Virus record (IMG/VR): IMGVR_UViG_3300035034_001839
Coordinates: 1 to 37,589 of that record
DNA length: 37,589 bases
Direction: 5' to 3' (one strand)
DNA from: a virus
The number at the start of each line of letters is the position of its first letter. Position 1 is the stretch's first letter. The translations under genes were made by a program, and so were the position numbers. Of this stretch, positions 37,544 to 37,589 are shown one piece after another. Under the pieces are notes generated by a model that was given only the letters and a program-made list of their open reading frames with translations, did no database searches and was not told the origin of the DNA.

Positions 37544-37589
37544 TCATACACTCTTTGCCTTGCGCTTACGGCCTTTTTTATAGTCGGTA
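37544..37589 (-). CDS. Possible C-terminus of a host gene (partial)
   Basis: On the minus strand the last codons before TGA (37546-37544) read TDYKKGRKRKAKSV, a lysine/arginine-rich tail as in some host proteins. The gene would run in from beyond 37589. Only 14 codons are seen, so this is weak. The stretch 37477-37543 shows nothing I can support. Confidence 0.3.
   Translation of the reverse strand, partial: TDYKKGRKRKAKSV

Noticed and set aside
1-37589. CRISPR arrays, rRNA genes, insertion sequences, known toxin or antibiotic-resistance genes
   Set aside because: No regular spacer-repeat arrays, no transposase motifs with terminal repeats and no recognisable cargo of these kinds were seen.

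Overview
The window holds one apparently complete, integrated temperate phage of about 37.3 kb in an alphaproteobacterial chromosome, most likely of the Rhodobacterales/Roseobacter group. That placement is inferred from base composition, from phage gene families common in that group, and from a short protein with the IGHNGGP motif. The phage sits in the 3' end of a tRNA-Leu(CAG) gene at positions 42-127. A 14-bp core (tctcctgggcacca) is present at 114-127 (attL) and 37463-37476 (attR). Two pairs of a 9-bp direct repeat, TGCCCCCCA, with identical 12-bp pitch lie just inside each end and look like integrase arm sites.

Layout. Positions 151-4463 (minus) hold a tightly overlapping early operon: AlpA-like regulator/excisionase, C5-cytosine methyltransferase, ASCH-like protein, stand-alone TSCPD protein and small unknowns. 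It is read from a promoter (PL) whose spacer is an operator. Positions 4728-5627 (minus) hold the immunity genes: a short XRE repressor without a peptidase domain, a coiled-coil protein and a small membrane protein. A matching operator-promoter (PR) at 5629-5658 drives the rightward genes, and its predicted start falls on the Cro-like ATG. Positions 5666-12413 (plus) carry early/middle genes: two HTH proteins, a replication initiator with iteron-like repeats inside its gene, a DUF1064-type protein, a PD-(D/E)XK-like protein, an adenine methyltransferase, a Mor-like HTH protein, and a lysis cassette (endolysin plus overlapping Rz/Rz1-type spanins).

Positions 12431-35605 are late genes. A cosQ-like sequence is followed by a ParB-domain methyltransferase and a lambda-type head module (Nu1-like and GpA-like terminase, gpW-like protein, portal, fused protease-major capsid, FII-like and Z-like proteins). 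A P2-type contractile tail follows: V, W, J, I, H, an SGNH hydrolase, a frameshifted tail gene, a papain-like peptidase, sheath, tube, E/E' with a -1 frameshift signal, tape measure, U, X and D. The phage is therefore a myovirus-like chimera of a lambda-type head and a P2-type tail. A nuclease and two membrane proteins close the rightward block. Positions 35851-37316 (minus) carry the IGHNGGP protein and the tyrosine integrase.

The least expected signals are these: (1) a 16-21 bp element, GGGGAACCGCCAGAGG, in six copies, each just upstream of a new module or gene and twice read through as GEPPEE inside a protein; (2) matched PL/PR operator-promoters and a predicted leaderless cro transcript; (3) iterons that occur in all three reading frames of the initiator gene; (4) a tail gene split by a frameshift; and (5) an internal start that could give a separate capsid protein from the protease-capsid fusion.
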